A DNA stretch of 64,000 nt from contig NZ_CP129236.1 of the NCBI RefSeq assembly GCF_030413615.1, positions 1,286,001 through 1,350,000 of the forward strand. Reading direction: 5' to 3'. This DNA is from Planococcus shixiaomingii (GTDB lineage: Bacteria > Bacillota > Bacilli > Bacillales_A > Planococcaceae). The notes below the pieces were generated by a model. The model saw only the letters and a program-made list of their open reading frames with translations, was not told the origin of the DNA and did no database searches. Numbering within the stretch: position 1 is the first letter of the stretch; every line of letters starts with the position of its first letter. Shown here one piece after another: positions 45,262 to 53,679 of this stretch. Position numbers and translations under genes: made by a program.

Positions 45262-46752
45262 CTACTCCTTTAATACCGCATCTATATAGATGGATGGATT
45301 TAATAGTACGTCCCCAGCACCTGAAATGAGCGGCATGAACAGTTCTGCGCCGACTCCCACAAAGACTGTTATGGCTACAAGCACGAGTGACGGGATGAAC
45401 ATTTGGTAATACGCTGACTTTGATAGAGGGATGGTTTTGACAGGTTCCCCCCAGAAAGCGTAGACGAAAATGCGGACGACACTTAACAGCACCAATAGGC
45501 TAGTGGCGAGAATAACTAAGCTGCCCCAGAAATTCTCCCCTTCAAATCCGCCTTGGATAATAAGCAGTTTGCCAGGGAATCCACTAAGCGGAGGAATGCC
45601 GGCTAAGCCGAAAGCCGCAATCAAAAAGGTCCAGCCTAGAACAGGATAGGTTTTGATTAAACCGCCCATTTCCCGCAAGTTTGATGTACCGAAAATAGCC
45701 GCTACAATTCCGACTAAGAAGAACAAGACAGCTTTGATCAGCATGTCGTGTACCAGATAAAAGATTGCTCCGTCAATGCCCGCTTCGTTCATTTGTGAAA
45801 CCCCGAACAAAATGACACCGACGGCGATGATGATGTTATAAATGATAATTTTTTTAACATCGAAATAAGCGAGTGCACCGACACAGCCAGCCAGAATCGT
45901 CAGTATCGCGATCGCGGCCAACAATTGATGGGTGACATCTGTATTCATCGTGAAGAACAGCGTGTACGTCCGCATGATGGCGTAAACACCGACCTTTGTC
46001 AGCAAGGCGCCAAATAAAGCCAAGATCGGAATCGGTGGTGCATAGTACGAACTAGGCAGCCAAAAGTACAATGGGAAGATTGCGGCTTTAAAGCCGAATA
46101 CCACCAGGAACATGACAGCAATAACTGTTAAAATGCCTGTCTGTTCAATCTGTGGAATTTTCACAGCTAAATCGGCCATATTGAGTGTACCGGTCACTGA
46201 GTAAAGAAATGCTACAGCAGCGACAAACAAAGCAGAGGAAATGACGTTAACCAGCAAGTACTTGATGGATTCCCTCAGTTGCGGCTTTTCGCCGCCATGG
46301 ACGATCAACATATATGAAGACATCAGCAGCACTTCAAAGAACACGAATAAGTTGAAGATGTCTCCGGTAGTAAAAGCTCCGTTTACACCGACCAATAAAA
46401 AAAGCACTGCCGGATAGTAATAAGACCGCTCCCGTTCAACGCCGATTGTCTGGAAGCTATAGAAAACGACGAACAGGGTGATCAGCGAAGCGCTGAGAAC
46501 TAACAGCACCGATAACAAATCGGACGCCATCGTAATGCCGAATGGTGCGTCCCAGTTGCCAAGAGTTACGGCCTGGACTCCGTCTGTTTTTACTTTTGCC
46601 AGTAAAAACAAAGCGGCGATAAAGGTTAGGGAAGCACCAGCAACGGCAATTGTGCGCTGCATCAAAAGGTTTTTTGGGAAAAACAGCATGATCGCAGCAA
46701 ATAATAAAGGAATGATGACAGGAAAGAGAAGTAAATTAATCAAGATCTTCAA
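45262..46752 (-). CDS. mrpD: Mrp Na+/H+ antiporter subunit D
   Basis: A 496-residue MrpD, homologous to the NuoM/NuoN proton-pumping subunits of complex I, with about 14 spans. TM5 carries the conserved Glu in [19 protein letters not shown], and the lysine-bearing segment is [18 protein letters not shown]. It forms one of the ion-conducting units of the complex with MrpA. It overlaps mrpC by 17 bases. All key charged membrane residues appear intact. Confidence 0.97.
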   Translation of the reverse strand: MKILINLLLFPVIIPLLFAAIMLFFPKNLLMQRTIAVAGASLTFIAALFLLAKVKTDGVQAVTLGNWDAPFGITMASDLLSVLLVLSASLITLFVVFYSFQTIGVERERSYYYPAVLFLLVGVNGAFTTGDIFNLFVFFEVLLMSSYMLIVHGGEKPQLRESIKYLLVNVISSALFVAAVAFLYSVTGTLNMADLAVKIPQIEQTGILTVIAVMFLVVFGFKAAIFPLYFWLPSSYYAPPIPILALFGALLTKVGVYAIMRTYTLFFTMNTDVTHQLLAAIAILTILAGCVGALAYFDVKKIIIYNIIIAVGVILFGVSQMNEAGIDGAIFYLVHDMLIKAVLFFLVGIVAAIFGTSNLREMGGLIKTYPVLGWTFLIAAFGLAGIPPLSGFPGKLLIIQGGFEGENFWGSLVILATSLLVLLSVVRIFVYAFWGEPVKTIPLSKSAYYQMFIPSLVLVAITVFVGVGAELFMPLISGAGDVLLNPSIYIDAVLKE

Positions 46753-47083
46753 TTCCTCTCATTAAATTCATATCGTCAGTGCCTAACTCTTGGTAAGCCC
46801 TATATGCGAGCACTAAGAAAAAGGATGTTACTGCAAATGAAATGACGATAGCCGTCAAAATAAGCGCTTGAGGCAGGGGATCGACATAGTCTCCAATACC
46901 GACACCTTCTGCAACAACAGGCGGCGCAGTTCCGCCAAGGCCACCCATCGTCAAAATGAGCAGGTGGGCTCCGTGGCTTAAAAGTCCCGTTCCAATGATA
47001 ATCCGAATCAAACTTTTAGATAACATCAAGTATACCGCGGCCATGAAAAGAAAGCCGATGGCAACTGACATGATTATTTCCAT
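46736..47083 (-). CDS. mrpC: Mrp Na+/H+ antiporter subunit C
   Basis: A 115-residue MrpC, the NuoK-like subunit with three spans. The typical stretch is [18 protein letters not shown] and [19 protein letters not shown]. It overlaps mrpD and touches the mrpB stop by one base. It joins MrpA/D modules in the complex. Confidence 0.96.
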   Translation of the reverse strand: MEIIMSVAIGFLFMAAVYLMLSKSLIRIIIGTGLLSHGAHLLILTMGGLGGTAPPVVAEGVGIGDYVDPLPQALILTAIVISFAVTSFFLVLAYRAYQELGTDDMNLMRGIEDLD

Positions 47084-47505
47084 TATTCATCCTCTCCAAT
47101 CGTTTGAATAATGGTCATCGTTACTCCGACAACAACCAAATAAACTCCTAAATCAAATAATGCAGCTGAGTGCAGGGAGGTTTCACCGAACAGCGGCAAA
47201 TTAAAGTAATCGTACGCATGGGTGAAAAATGGGACATTAAAGAAAATAGCTGCGCTCGCTGTGCCGAGGGCAAGCAAAAGTCCGACTGCGACCATCGTGA
47301 CGTAATTGAACGGGATGATTTTTTTCACAGTTTCAATATCAAACGCCAACATCAATAGCACAATGGCGCTGGCAGTTAGAAGGCCGCCGACAAAACCGCC
47401 GCCAGGCGTATAATGTCCAGCAAAAAAAATATTGACAGCGAACATCAAAATGATAAAAACTGCTACTTTTGAGACAGTTTGCAGCATCACATCATTTGTT
47501 CTCAT
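47083..47505 (-). CDS. mrpB: Mrp Na+/H+ antiporter subunit B
   Basis: A 140-residue MrpB with four spans. The conserved segment is [20 protein letters not shown]. In group 1 Mrp systems it is a separate protein, as here, rather than fused to MrpA. It overlaps mrpA by 14 bases, so it is coupled to it. Confidence 0.97.
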   Translation of the reverse strand: MRTNDVMLQTVSKVAVFIILMFAVNIFFAGHYTPGGGFVGGLLTASAIVLLMLAFDIETVKKIIPFNYVTMVAVGLLLALGTASAAIFFNVPFFTHAYDYFNLPLFGETSLHSAALFDLGVYLVVVGVTMTIIQTIGEDE

Positions 47506-49906
47506 GTGTGCCCTCCTTCTTGCTTAAGCGCAATTTGATCATGGTGATGATGGCAATTCCAGCAATCCCCAATACCGTGATTTCGAACAACGTATCAAAG
47601 CCGCGGTAATCGACCAGTATGACGTTGACGATATTTCCGCCTCCAGCTTCCGAGTAGACCGTTTCTTTATAGTACTCAGAAATCGAAGGGAGAACTTTTT
47701 GGGAATGAGCTGATAAAGCGACTAACGTCATTGTAACGCCTACCCCCAATGCAATAATGGCATTTCCGAGCTTAAAGCCAACACGTTCTTCGGCCTTGCT
47801 GTGTTTTGGCAAATAATAAAAAGCCAATAAAAACAGTGCAACAGAAATTGTTTCGATAACAAGTTGGGTCAATGCCAGATCTGGAGCACGGAAAATAACA
47901 AAGAACAAGGCTACTGAATAACCGACGGCACCAAGAGCAATAATGGCCGTTAAACGGGATTTTGAAAATAAGATGGTAAGGGTGCCTGTTACTAAGGCAA
48001 TTAATATTGCAATTTCATAAAAACCGATAGGAGCTAAATTGGCTGTGTTGAAAGCAAAAGCATCAGTTACGACCAAAGTGCTCAACATGATCATTACAAA
48101 AAAGCCGAACATGTAAACAAGATACGAACGGATGAAACCGGTCATGTAAAGCGCAGAAAAGCGGTTGGCACCGGCATCGCTCAAATACATGAAGCTGTCG
48201 TACAAACGGTTAAGCGAAATTGAATCCGGGAACAAATCATATGTGCGCTGCCATTTGCGGAGCGTCCAGAATAAAATGGCGCCTACCAGGAAAATGCCCA
48301 ACGTCATCAACAATTCCGTGTTGACTCCGTGCCAAGCAGTCACGTGGATATCTACTTCAGCCGGAGAGGCATATAAAAATGGCTGGATAACGGCTACCGC
48401 CGGTTTGATCAGCCAATCGCCAATTTGATTTGGGATAAAGAAAATAACCAATACCAGAAGCGCAAGAAAAGCCGGGGATATAAGCATGCCGACTGGCGCT
48501 TCATGCGCTTGTTTCGGCAATTGTTCCGGTTTGTGTTTGCCTGCAAACGTATGGAACACAAAAAAGAAACTGTAGACGAAAGTGAAAACGCTGCCGATCC
48601 AGGCGAGAACTGGGAACAATACGCCCCAAACGTCCATCGAGAATAAATCAAATTCTCTCAAGGACAGCATGGCCGTTAAAAACATTTCCTTGCTCAGGAA
48701 GCCATTGAATGGCGGCAAGCCAGCCATAGAGAAGGAACCGATCATTGCAATTGTAAAGCTGATCGGCATTAAGCTCATCAAACCGCCAAGTTTGCGAATA
48801 TCACGGGTACCCGTTTCGTGGTCGACAATCCCTGCAATCATGAACAAACTGCCTTTAAATGTTGCATGATTGATCAGATGGAAAATCGCTGCAAAGGCCG
48901 CGTATTTAAATACAGTGCCGGACGCGTCTTCGATATGGTAGCCGGCAGCAGATGCACCAAGCAAAGACATGATCAAGCCCAGCTGAGAAACAGTCGAGAA
49001 TGCGAGAATCGCTTTCAGGTCTTTTTGTTTCAGGGCAAAAATAGAACCCCACACCATGGTGAACAAACCGACACCCGTCACTAGCCACATCCAAGTTCCG
49101 GAAACCGCGAAAATCGGAGTGAAACGTGCTACTAAATACAAGCCGGCTTTAACCATTGTCGCTGAATGCAAATAGGCGCTGACTGGTGTAGGCGCTTCCA
49201 TGGCGTCTGGAAGCCAAATGTAAAACGGGAATTGGGCAGACTTCGTGAAGGCACCAAGCAATACTAAAACAAGCGCCAATATAAAGAAATCATGTGAAAC
49301 TAATTGTGGAGCTTGTGCAATCAATTCACGAATAGAGTACGTGTTCCCCATAATGCTGAGAAGCACAAAGCCCCCGAGCATCATTAAACCACCAAAAACA
49401 GTGATCATCATCGATTTTAATGCTCCAAATCTTGACCGGTCGCGCGTATACCAATAACCAATAAGCAAGAATGAGGAGATGGAAGTCAATTCCCAGAACA
49501 AATAGAGGGAAATGAGATGATCGGATTGAACCACTCCAAGCATTGCTGTCATGAACATCAGCAAATAAACGTAAAAATTATGTAATTGTTCTCTGTTTTT
49601 ATCTAAATAGAAAACCGAATACAAGACGACAAGCGTCCCAATGCCGGTAATCAATAAAGAAAATAATAAACTGAGTCCATCAAGATAAGCCACAATGGCA
49701 ATATCGAGAGAAGGAATCCACTTGAAAGTGGAAACAAGGTTGCCGCCATCAGCGGTCGTCGGCAGTAACGTGGCATAATAAACAAATAAAATAGCGGGGA
49801 CGATCAGAACAAACCAGCCGGTATGGATTTGCCTCATTTTTTTAAATAACAGCGGAACGAATAAGGCTGCTAGGACTGGCAAAAAAATTAAAAATACGAG
49901 TGACAA
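47492..49906 (-). CDS. mrpA: Mrp Na+/H+ antiporter subunit A
   Basis: An 804-residue MrpA with about 20 spans, the first gene of the operon. The N-terminal two thirds are NuoL-like: FWELTSISSFLLIGYW with the key Glu, FTKSAQFPFYIWLPDAMEAP with the key Lys, and the HSATMVKAGLYL motif. The C-terminal part (LAFYYLPKH and onward) is the MrpA-specific domain fused in group 1 systems. The start has AAAGGAGG upstream. The seven-gene order A-B-C-D-E-F-G is complete, so the complex should export Na+ and support alkali and salt tolerance. Confidence 0.98.
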   Translation of the reverse strand: MSLVFLIFLPVLAALFVPLLFKKMRQIHTGWFVLIVPAILFVYYATLLPTTADGGNLVSTFKWIPSLDIAIVAYLDGLSLLFSLLITGIGTLVVLYSVFYLDKNREQLHNFYVYLLMFMTAMLGVVQSDHLISLYLFWELTSISSFLLIGYWYTRDRSRFGALKSMMITVFGGLMMLGGFVLLSIMGNTYSIRELIAQAPQLVSHDFFILALVLVLLGAFTKSAQFPFYIWLPDAMEAPTPVSAYLHSATMVKAGLYLVARFTPIFAVSGTWMWLVTGVGLFTMVWGSIFALKQKDLKAILAFSTVSQLGLIMSLLGASAAGYHIEDASGTVFKYAAFAAIFHLINHATFKGSLFMIAGIVDHETGTRDIRKLGGLMSLMPISFTIAMIGSFSMAGLPPFNGFLSKEMFLTAMLSLREFDLFSMDVWGVLFPVLAWIGSVFTFVYSFFFVFHTFAGKHKPEQLPKQAHEAPVGMLISPAFLALLVLVIFFIPNQIGDWLIKPAVAVIQPFLYASPAEVDIHVTAWHGVNTELLMTLGIFLVGAILFWTLRKWQRTYDLFPDSISLNRLYDSFMYLSDAGANRFSALYMTGFIRSYLVYMFGFFVMIMLSTLVVTDAFAFNTANLAPIGFYEIAILIALVTGTLTILFSKSRLTAIIALGAVGYSVALFFVIFRAPDLALTQLVIETISVALFLLAFYYLPKHSKAEERVGFKLGNAIIALGVGVTMTLVALSAHSQKVLPSISEYYKETVYSEAGGGNIVNVILVDYRGFDTLFEITVLGIAGIAIITMIKLRLSKKEGTHENK

Positions 49907-50064
49907 ATGAATCCTCCTTTCAAATCATTAATATGCTACTAGAAAAATTATAACGTATATGGGGAGGCTTTGCATCGCTAGGAAAGAGAAAGGGGAGAAA
50001 AGACTGCGTTGTTGAAATAGGAAGAAACTCAATTAAGAAAAATTTGTGACAGCCCAAAAAAAAG

Positions 50065-50102
50065 CAAAAAGAGTCGATTTCTATTAAGAAACCGACTCTT
50101 TT
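50065..50102 (-). terminator. terminator of the MFS exporter gene
   Basis: Stem AAAAGAGTCGGTTTCT / AGAAATCGACTCTTTT on the minus strand, followed by T-rich sequence. Confidence 0.85.
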
Positions 50103-51334
50103 CACATACTTTTTAACTCTTGTTCCAGCAGCACATCTTCGAAATCCTGCTCGGGTTTTTTCAACGTGAATTTCAAAAAGCCAAACGAAATTATGAACAG
50201 CAGACCAGTAACGATGAATACGGCAGGTATACCGACAAAACCACTGACAATACCGCCGAACATCGGCCCGATAATATTGCCTAAAAACCGGAAGCTCGTA
50301 TTGTAACCCATGATTTCCCCTTGGATTTCGATAGGCGCTTCCCGCCGCATCAACGCAGTCGTCGTTGGAATCATCCCGCCGATTGCGACGCCAAAGAGCA
50401 CGCGCAAGGCAATCAACTGCCAAAGTTCAGTGACGAAAGCTTGGGGAATAATAAAGACGAATGCCAGAAGCAGCAAAAATCCTAGCACTTTTTCATAGCC
50501 GATCGAATCCCCAAGTCGGCCCCAGCGGCGGGCAAACAGCAAGTTGCCGACTCCTGTCGCACTGAATGTCACTCCGGCCAAAAAGGCAACTTGGGAACTG
50601 CCTTCAACCAAATGCGACACATAAAGTGATAGCAGAGGTTGAATGCTAAAGGTGCCGATTTGGATAAGGGCAGTAATAACCATGACATTGATCAATAAGC
50701 GGTGATGCAATATCCCCTGGATAATCGTTTTTCTCGCATACACGTGAGCATCTTTAATCGCTTTGCGTTTTACTTCATTTATGCCGAACAGCACGAAAAG
50801 CGCGGCTGTTCCGATAACGATGGCAGTAATCAGGAAGGTGTATGTAAAACCGAACGCATCCGCCATCAATCCCCCGATTACCGGGCCGAATAATGTACCT
50901 GAGACACTGCCCATCTGAAGTGTGCCAAGTGTGCGACCCGCAATTTCTTTAGGGGTTTGGGAACTGACGAAAGCAAGGGATGTCGGAATAAAACCGGTGA
51001 CCAGGCCCATGAACAAGCGAATGAAAAACAATTCATGAACTGAATCGGCAGTTCCCATCAAATAAATGCTGAAGGCAATTCCCAAGCCATTGATGACCAG
51101 GATTGGTTTGTAGCCAAATTTGTCGGCGATTCTTCCCCAAACTGGCGACATAAGCAAAGCAGCTACAAACGTCACGCCAAACACGAGGCCGGCCCAGCGT
51201 TGAACATAATCTTCGGTATAAGTTCCGAGTGATTCAATATAAAGAGATAAAAATGGCATAATCATTGTCGTGCTGCCTGCAACAAGGAAATTGGTAAACA
51301 TGATAATCATAAAATTCTTTTTTTGCATTTTCAT
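50102..51334 (-). CDS. MFS multidrug-type exporter (DHA1 family)
   Basis: A 410-residue MFS protein with 12 spans, close in layout to drug:H+ antiporters. Motif A is GRIADKFGYKPILVINGLG (after TM2) and motif C is GSVSGTLFGPVIGGLMADAF (TM5), which marks the antiporter class. The frame is open to 51367, but AAGGG seven bases before ATG 51334 (MKMQKKNFMI) fixes the start. The substrate is unknown. Confidence 0.88.
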   Translation of the reverse strand: MKMQKKNFMIIMFTNFLVAGSTTMIMPFLSLYIESLGTYTEDYVQRWAGLVFGVTFVAALLMSPVWGRIADKFGYKPILVINGLGIAFSIYLMGTADSVHELFFIRLFMGLVTGFIPTSLAFVSSQTPKEIAGRTLGTLQMGSVSGTLFGPVIGGLMADAFGFTYTFLITAIVIGTAALFVLFGINEVKRKAIKDAHVYARKTIIQGILHHRLLINVMVITALIQIGTFSIQPLLSLYVSHLVEGSSQVAFLAGVTFSATGVGNLLFARRWGRLGDSIGYEKVLGFLLLLAFVFIIPQAFVTELWQLIALRVLFGVAIGGMIPTTTALMRREAPIEIQGEIMGYNTSFRFLGNIIGPMFGGIVSGFVGIPAVFIVTGLLFIISFGFLKFTLKKPEQDFEDVLLEQELKSM

Positions 51335-51565
51335 GCTGAATCCCTTCTTTCTAGAACATGCACCCAACCACTAGTATATAATATTTCGTGAGGCGAAGAA
51401 AGCAAATGAACTGCATCTGAGCTCGGATTCAAAGTTTTGAGAAATAAGAGGGAAAGAAAGCTGTGAACTGCTGACAGCTGGTGTCGGCGGCCAATCCGCT
51501 CTTTTCTTTTTTAATTTCTGTGCTATTATAGCCTTTAACAATAAAGAAATGTTGGGTGAAACGAA

Positions 51566-51826
51566 ATGGATATGAGTGAAATGAACCGAAGAGCTGCAAG
51601 GGTTTTAGAAGAATGGGATCCTTTTGCAATCGGAACCGATTTATACATGACGGAAATCGAAAATGTTGTAGGAGCCTTGCACGAACTCGATGATCCGTCA
51701 GACTTGGCTAAAAAAATTCAACTCGTTTATGAATTCTCTTTTGAAAAATGGATTCCGCTCGAACGCTGCGTCGAGATCTCTTACAAACTGCTTGCACTGA
51801 AATTTGAAGCGAAATGCATTATCTAA
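51566..51826 (+). CDS. yugE: DUF1871 family protein (YugE-like)
   Basis: An 86-residue helical protein (NRRAARVLEEWDPFAIGTDL, then VGALHELDDPSDLAKKIQLV, then FEKWIPLERCVEISYKLLAL). It fits the small DUF1871/YugE group, whose function is unknown. The neighbouring yugI supports this, as both occur in the B. subtilis yug region. Start after GGGTGAAACG. It shares a bidirectional terminator with the XRE gene. Confidence 0.75.
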   Translation: MDMSEMNRRAARVLEEWDPFAIGTDLYMTEIENVVGALHELDDPSDLAKKIQLVYEFSFEKWIPLERCVEISYKLLALKFEAKCII

Positions 51827-51828
51827 TC

Positions 51829-51868
51829 AAAAAAAGCTTGCGGCCTTATCGGGCCGCAAGCTTTTTTT
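51829..51868. terminator. bidirectional terminator between yugE and the XRE gene
   Basis: Perfect stem AAAAAAAGCTTGCGGCC (51829-51845) / GGCCGCAAGCTTTTTTT (51852-51868). Confidence 0.95.
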
Positions 51869-52085
51869 ATTCGACTGTTGTTTCTAAGCCATCCAGCAAA
51901 TTGGAGGCAGGTACTTCTAAAGCATTTGAAAGTTTTAAGAGCGTTTGGTTAGAAGGGACTTCTTCTCCTGATTCATAGGACTGCAAACGCGCAACGCCAA
52001 CTCTCGCTTTTAAAGCCAATTCGTCTAACGACAAGTTGCGTTCTTCCCGAAGGAATTTTAATTGGGCGTGTAAATTTTTTTGCAA
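51867..52085 (-). CDS. XRE-family helix-turn-helix regulator
   Basis: A 72-residue protein made only of a lambda-repressor-like HTH (LKFLREERNLSLDELALKAR, then VGVARLQSYESGEEVPSNQT). No effector domain follows. The frame extends to 52163, but AAGGAG (52100-52095) with a 9-base spacer points to TTG 52085. Targets are unknown; the divergent or adjacent NSS transporter on the same strand is one candidate. Confidence 0.82.
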   Translation of the reverse strand: MQKNLHAQLKFLREERNLSLDELALKARVGVARLQSYESGEEVPSNQTLLKLSNALEVPASNLLDGLETTVE

Positions 52086-52189
52086 GCTTAGACACTCCTT
52101 TGTTTGGTGGTTCATACAACTAATGGAAATCATACCACATAAAAACTTTAGCGGTAATCCCAACTATGACGGATTCAAAAATTTTTATT

Positions 52190-53524
52190 TTAGAAAAAAG
52201 CAATAATGCCTTGAACAAAGACAACTAAAATTGCTAAAGGCGCAACGTATTTGACAAGTACCCGCCAAGTAGCACTCCAAAGCGATTCTCCCATCAATTC
52301 TGCGTCTGTATCTTTCTTTGTTAGAACATAACCGGCAAAGATGGACGTCAACAATGCGCCAAGCGGCAAGCCGATTCGGCTTGTGATAATGTCCATGAAA
52401 TCAAAGAACGTGTAACCGAAAAAGATTGGGTCCGAAAAGACGCCGAAGGACAGCGCACTTGGAATACCGAAAATAAAGATGAACAATCCGAATATCCATG
52501 AAGCCCGGCGGCGGCGATCGTATCTTTCCTTAACGATTATCGATACCGAAATCTCCAACATTGCAATGGAAGAAGTCAATGTGGCAAAGAGCATCAAGAT
52601 AAAGAAAACGATGATCAAAAACTGCCCCATGAACAACTGATCGAAAATTGCCGGCAAAATAATGAAGACTAGGCCTGGACCTTGATCCGGTGTATAGCCT
52701 AATGCAAAGACAGCAGGGAAAATGATTAAGCCAGCCATGATTGAGATAAGAATGTTCAAACCGGCCACACTAATGGCCGAGCGTGTTAAGTTTTCCGATT
52801 TGGACAGGTAGGAAGCGTATGTAATCATACCTGCTACCCCGACGCTAAGTGAGAAAAAGGCCTGCCCGAGAGCGGTCAAAGCCGTTTGGAAATTAAAGAA
52901 CGACCAATCTGGAACGAACATAAAGCGTACGCCTTCCATCGCACCGTCGAGCGTCAATGAACGAATCATCAACAAAACGAAGAAAATGAGCAAGGCGGGC
53001 ATCATGATTCTGCTTGCAAGTTCAATGCCGCCTTTAATGCCGCCTTGGACAATCCATACCGTCAAGAACATAAACAAGGCTTGGGCAAGCAGCACTTCAA
53101 TTGGATTGCCGATGATGCCACTAAACAAGTCTGCAAAATCATTATCACCTAAATTTGATAATTGGAACAAAAGTGCTCGGCCTAAATACGAAAGAATCCA
53201 GCCGCCGACAACCGAGTAAAAAGATAAAATCATAAATGAAAATAAAAAGCCAGACCAGCCGATCAAATACCAATACTTGCCTGGTGCTTGTTTTTTGAGT
53301 CCAGTTACAGCATCTGCTTGGCCTCTGCGGCCGATGATAAATTCAGCCAACAGAATCGGCAAGCCGATTGCTACCGTACTGATGATAAATAGCAGGATAA
53401 AGACGCTTCCGCCATTTGTTCCAGTTTCATAAGGAAACTTCCAAATTGCACCTAATCCAATCGCGCTTCCTGCTGCCGCGAGGATAAAGCCGATTTTGGA
53501 AGTCCATTGTTCGCGTTTCTCCAC
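52190..53524 (-). CDS. NSS-family sodium-dependent transporter (YocR/YhdH-like)
   Basis: A 444-residue sodium:neurotransmitter-symporter family protein with 11-12 spans. TM1 reads AAAGSAIGLGAIWKFPYETG: the Asn that binds Na1 in LeuT is Ala, and the gate Arg is Lys, unlike the paralogue at 27303. No small subunit gene is adjacent. The frame starts at GTG 53536, which overlaps its own GGAG; GTG 53524 gives MEKREQWTSKIGF, the common N-terminus. It is probably an amino-acid importer with altered ion coupling. Confidence 0.87.
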   Translation of the reverse strand: MEKREQWTSKIGFILAAAGSAIGLGAIWKFPYETGTNGGSVFILLFIISTVAIGLPILLAEFIIGRRGQADAVTGLKKQAPGKYWYLIGWSGFLFSFMILSFYSVVGGWILSYLGRALLFQLSNLGDNDFADLFSGIIGNPIEVLLAQALFMFLTVWIVQGGIKGGIELASRIMMPALLIFFVLLMIRSLTLDGAMEGVRFMFVPDWSFFNFQTALTALGQAFFSLSVGVAGMITYASYLSKSENLTRSAISVAGLNILISIMAGLIIFPAVFALGYTPDQGPGLVFIILPAIFDQLFMGQFLIIVFFILMLFATLTSSIAMLEISVSIIVKERYDRRRRASWIFGLFIFIFGIPSALSFGVFSDPIFFGYTFFDFMDIITSRIGLPLGALLTSIFAGYVLTKKDTDAELMGESLWSATWRVLVKYVAPLAILVVFVQGIIAFF

Positions 53525-53679
53525 TATATAAGTCACTCCTAAATCTTTTAGATTTTCTTATTCTACACGACAGGCCATTAAAAAAGTAGATTTTTTCGAA
53601 ACCAAAAGCCAATTGTAAGGTATAATTAATTTAAAAGAAAAGTATGAATATTCCATTAGGAGGAGGAGCTGGAACGGTC

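Noticed and set aside
49920..50423. 167-codon minus-strand frame overlapping the end of the MFS gene
   Set aside because: Cys/Arg-rich composition with no family resemblance; it is out of frame with the clear MFS protein and crosses that gene's terminator.
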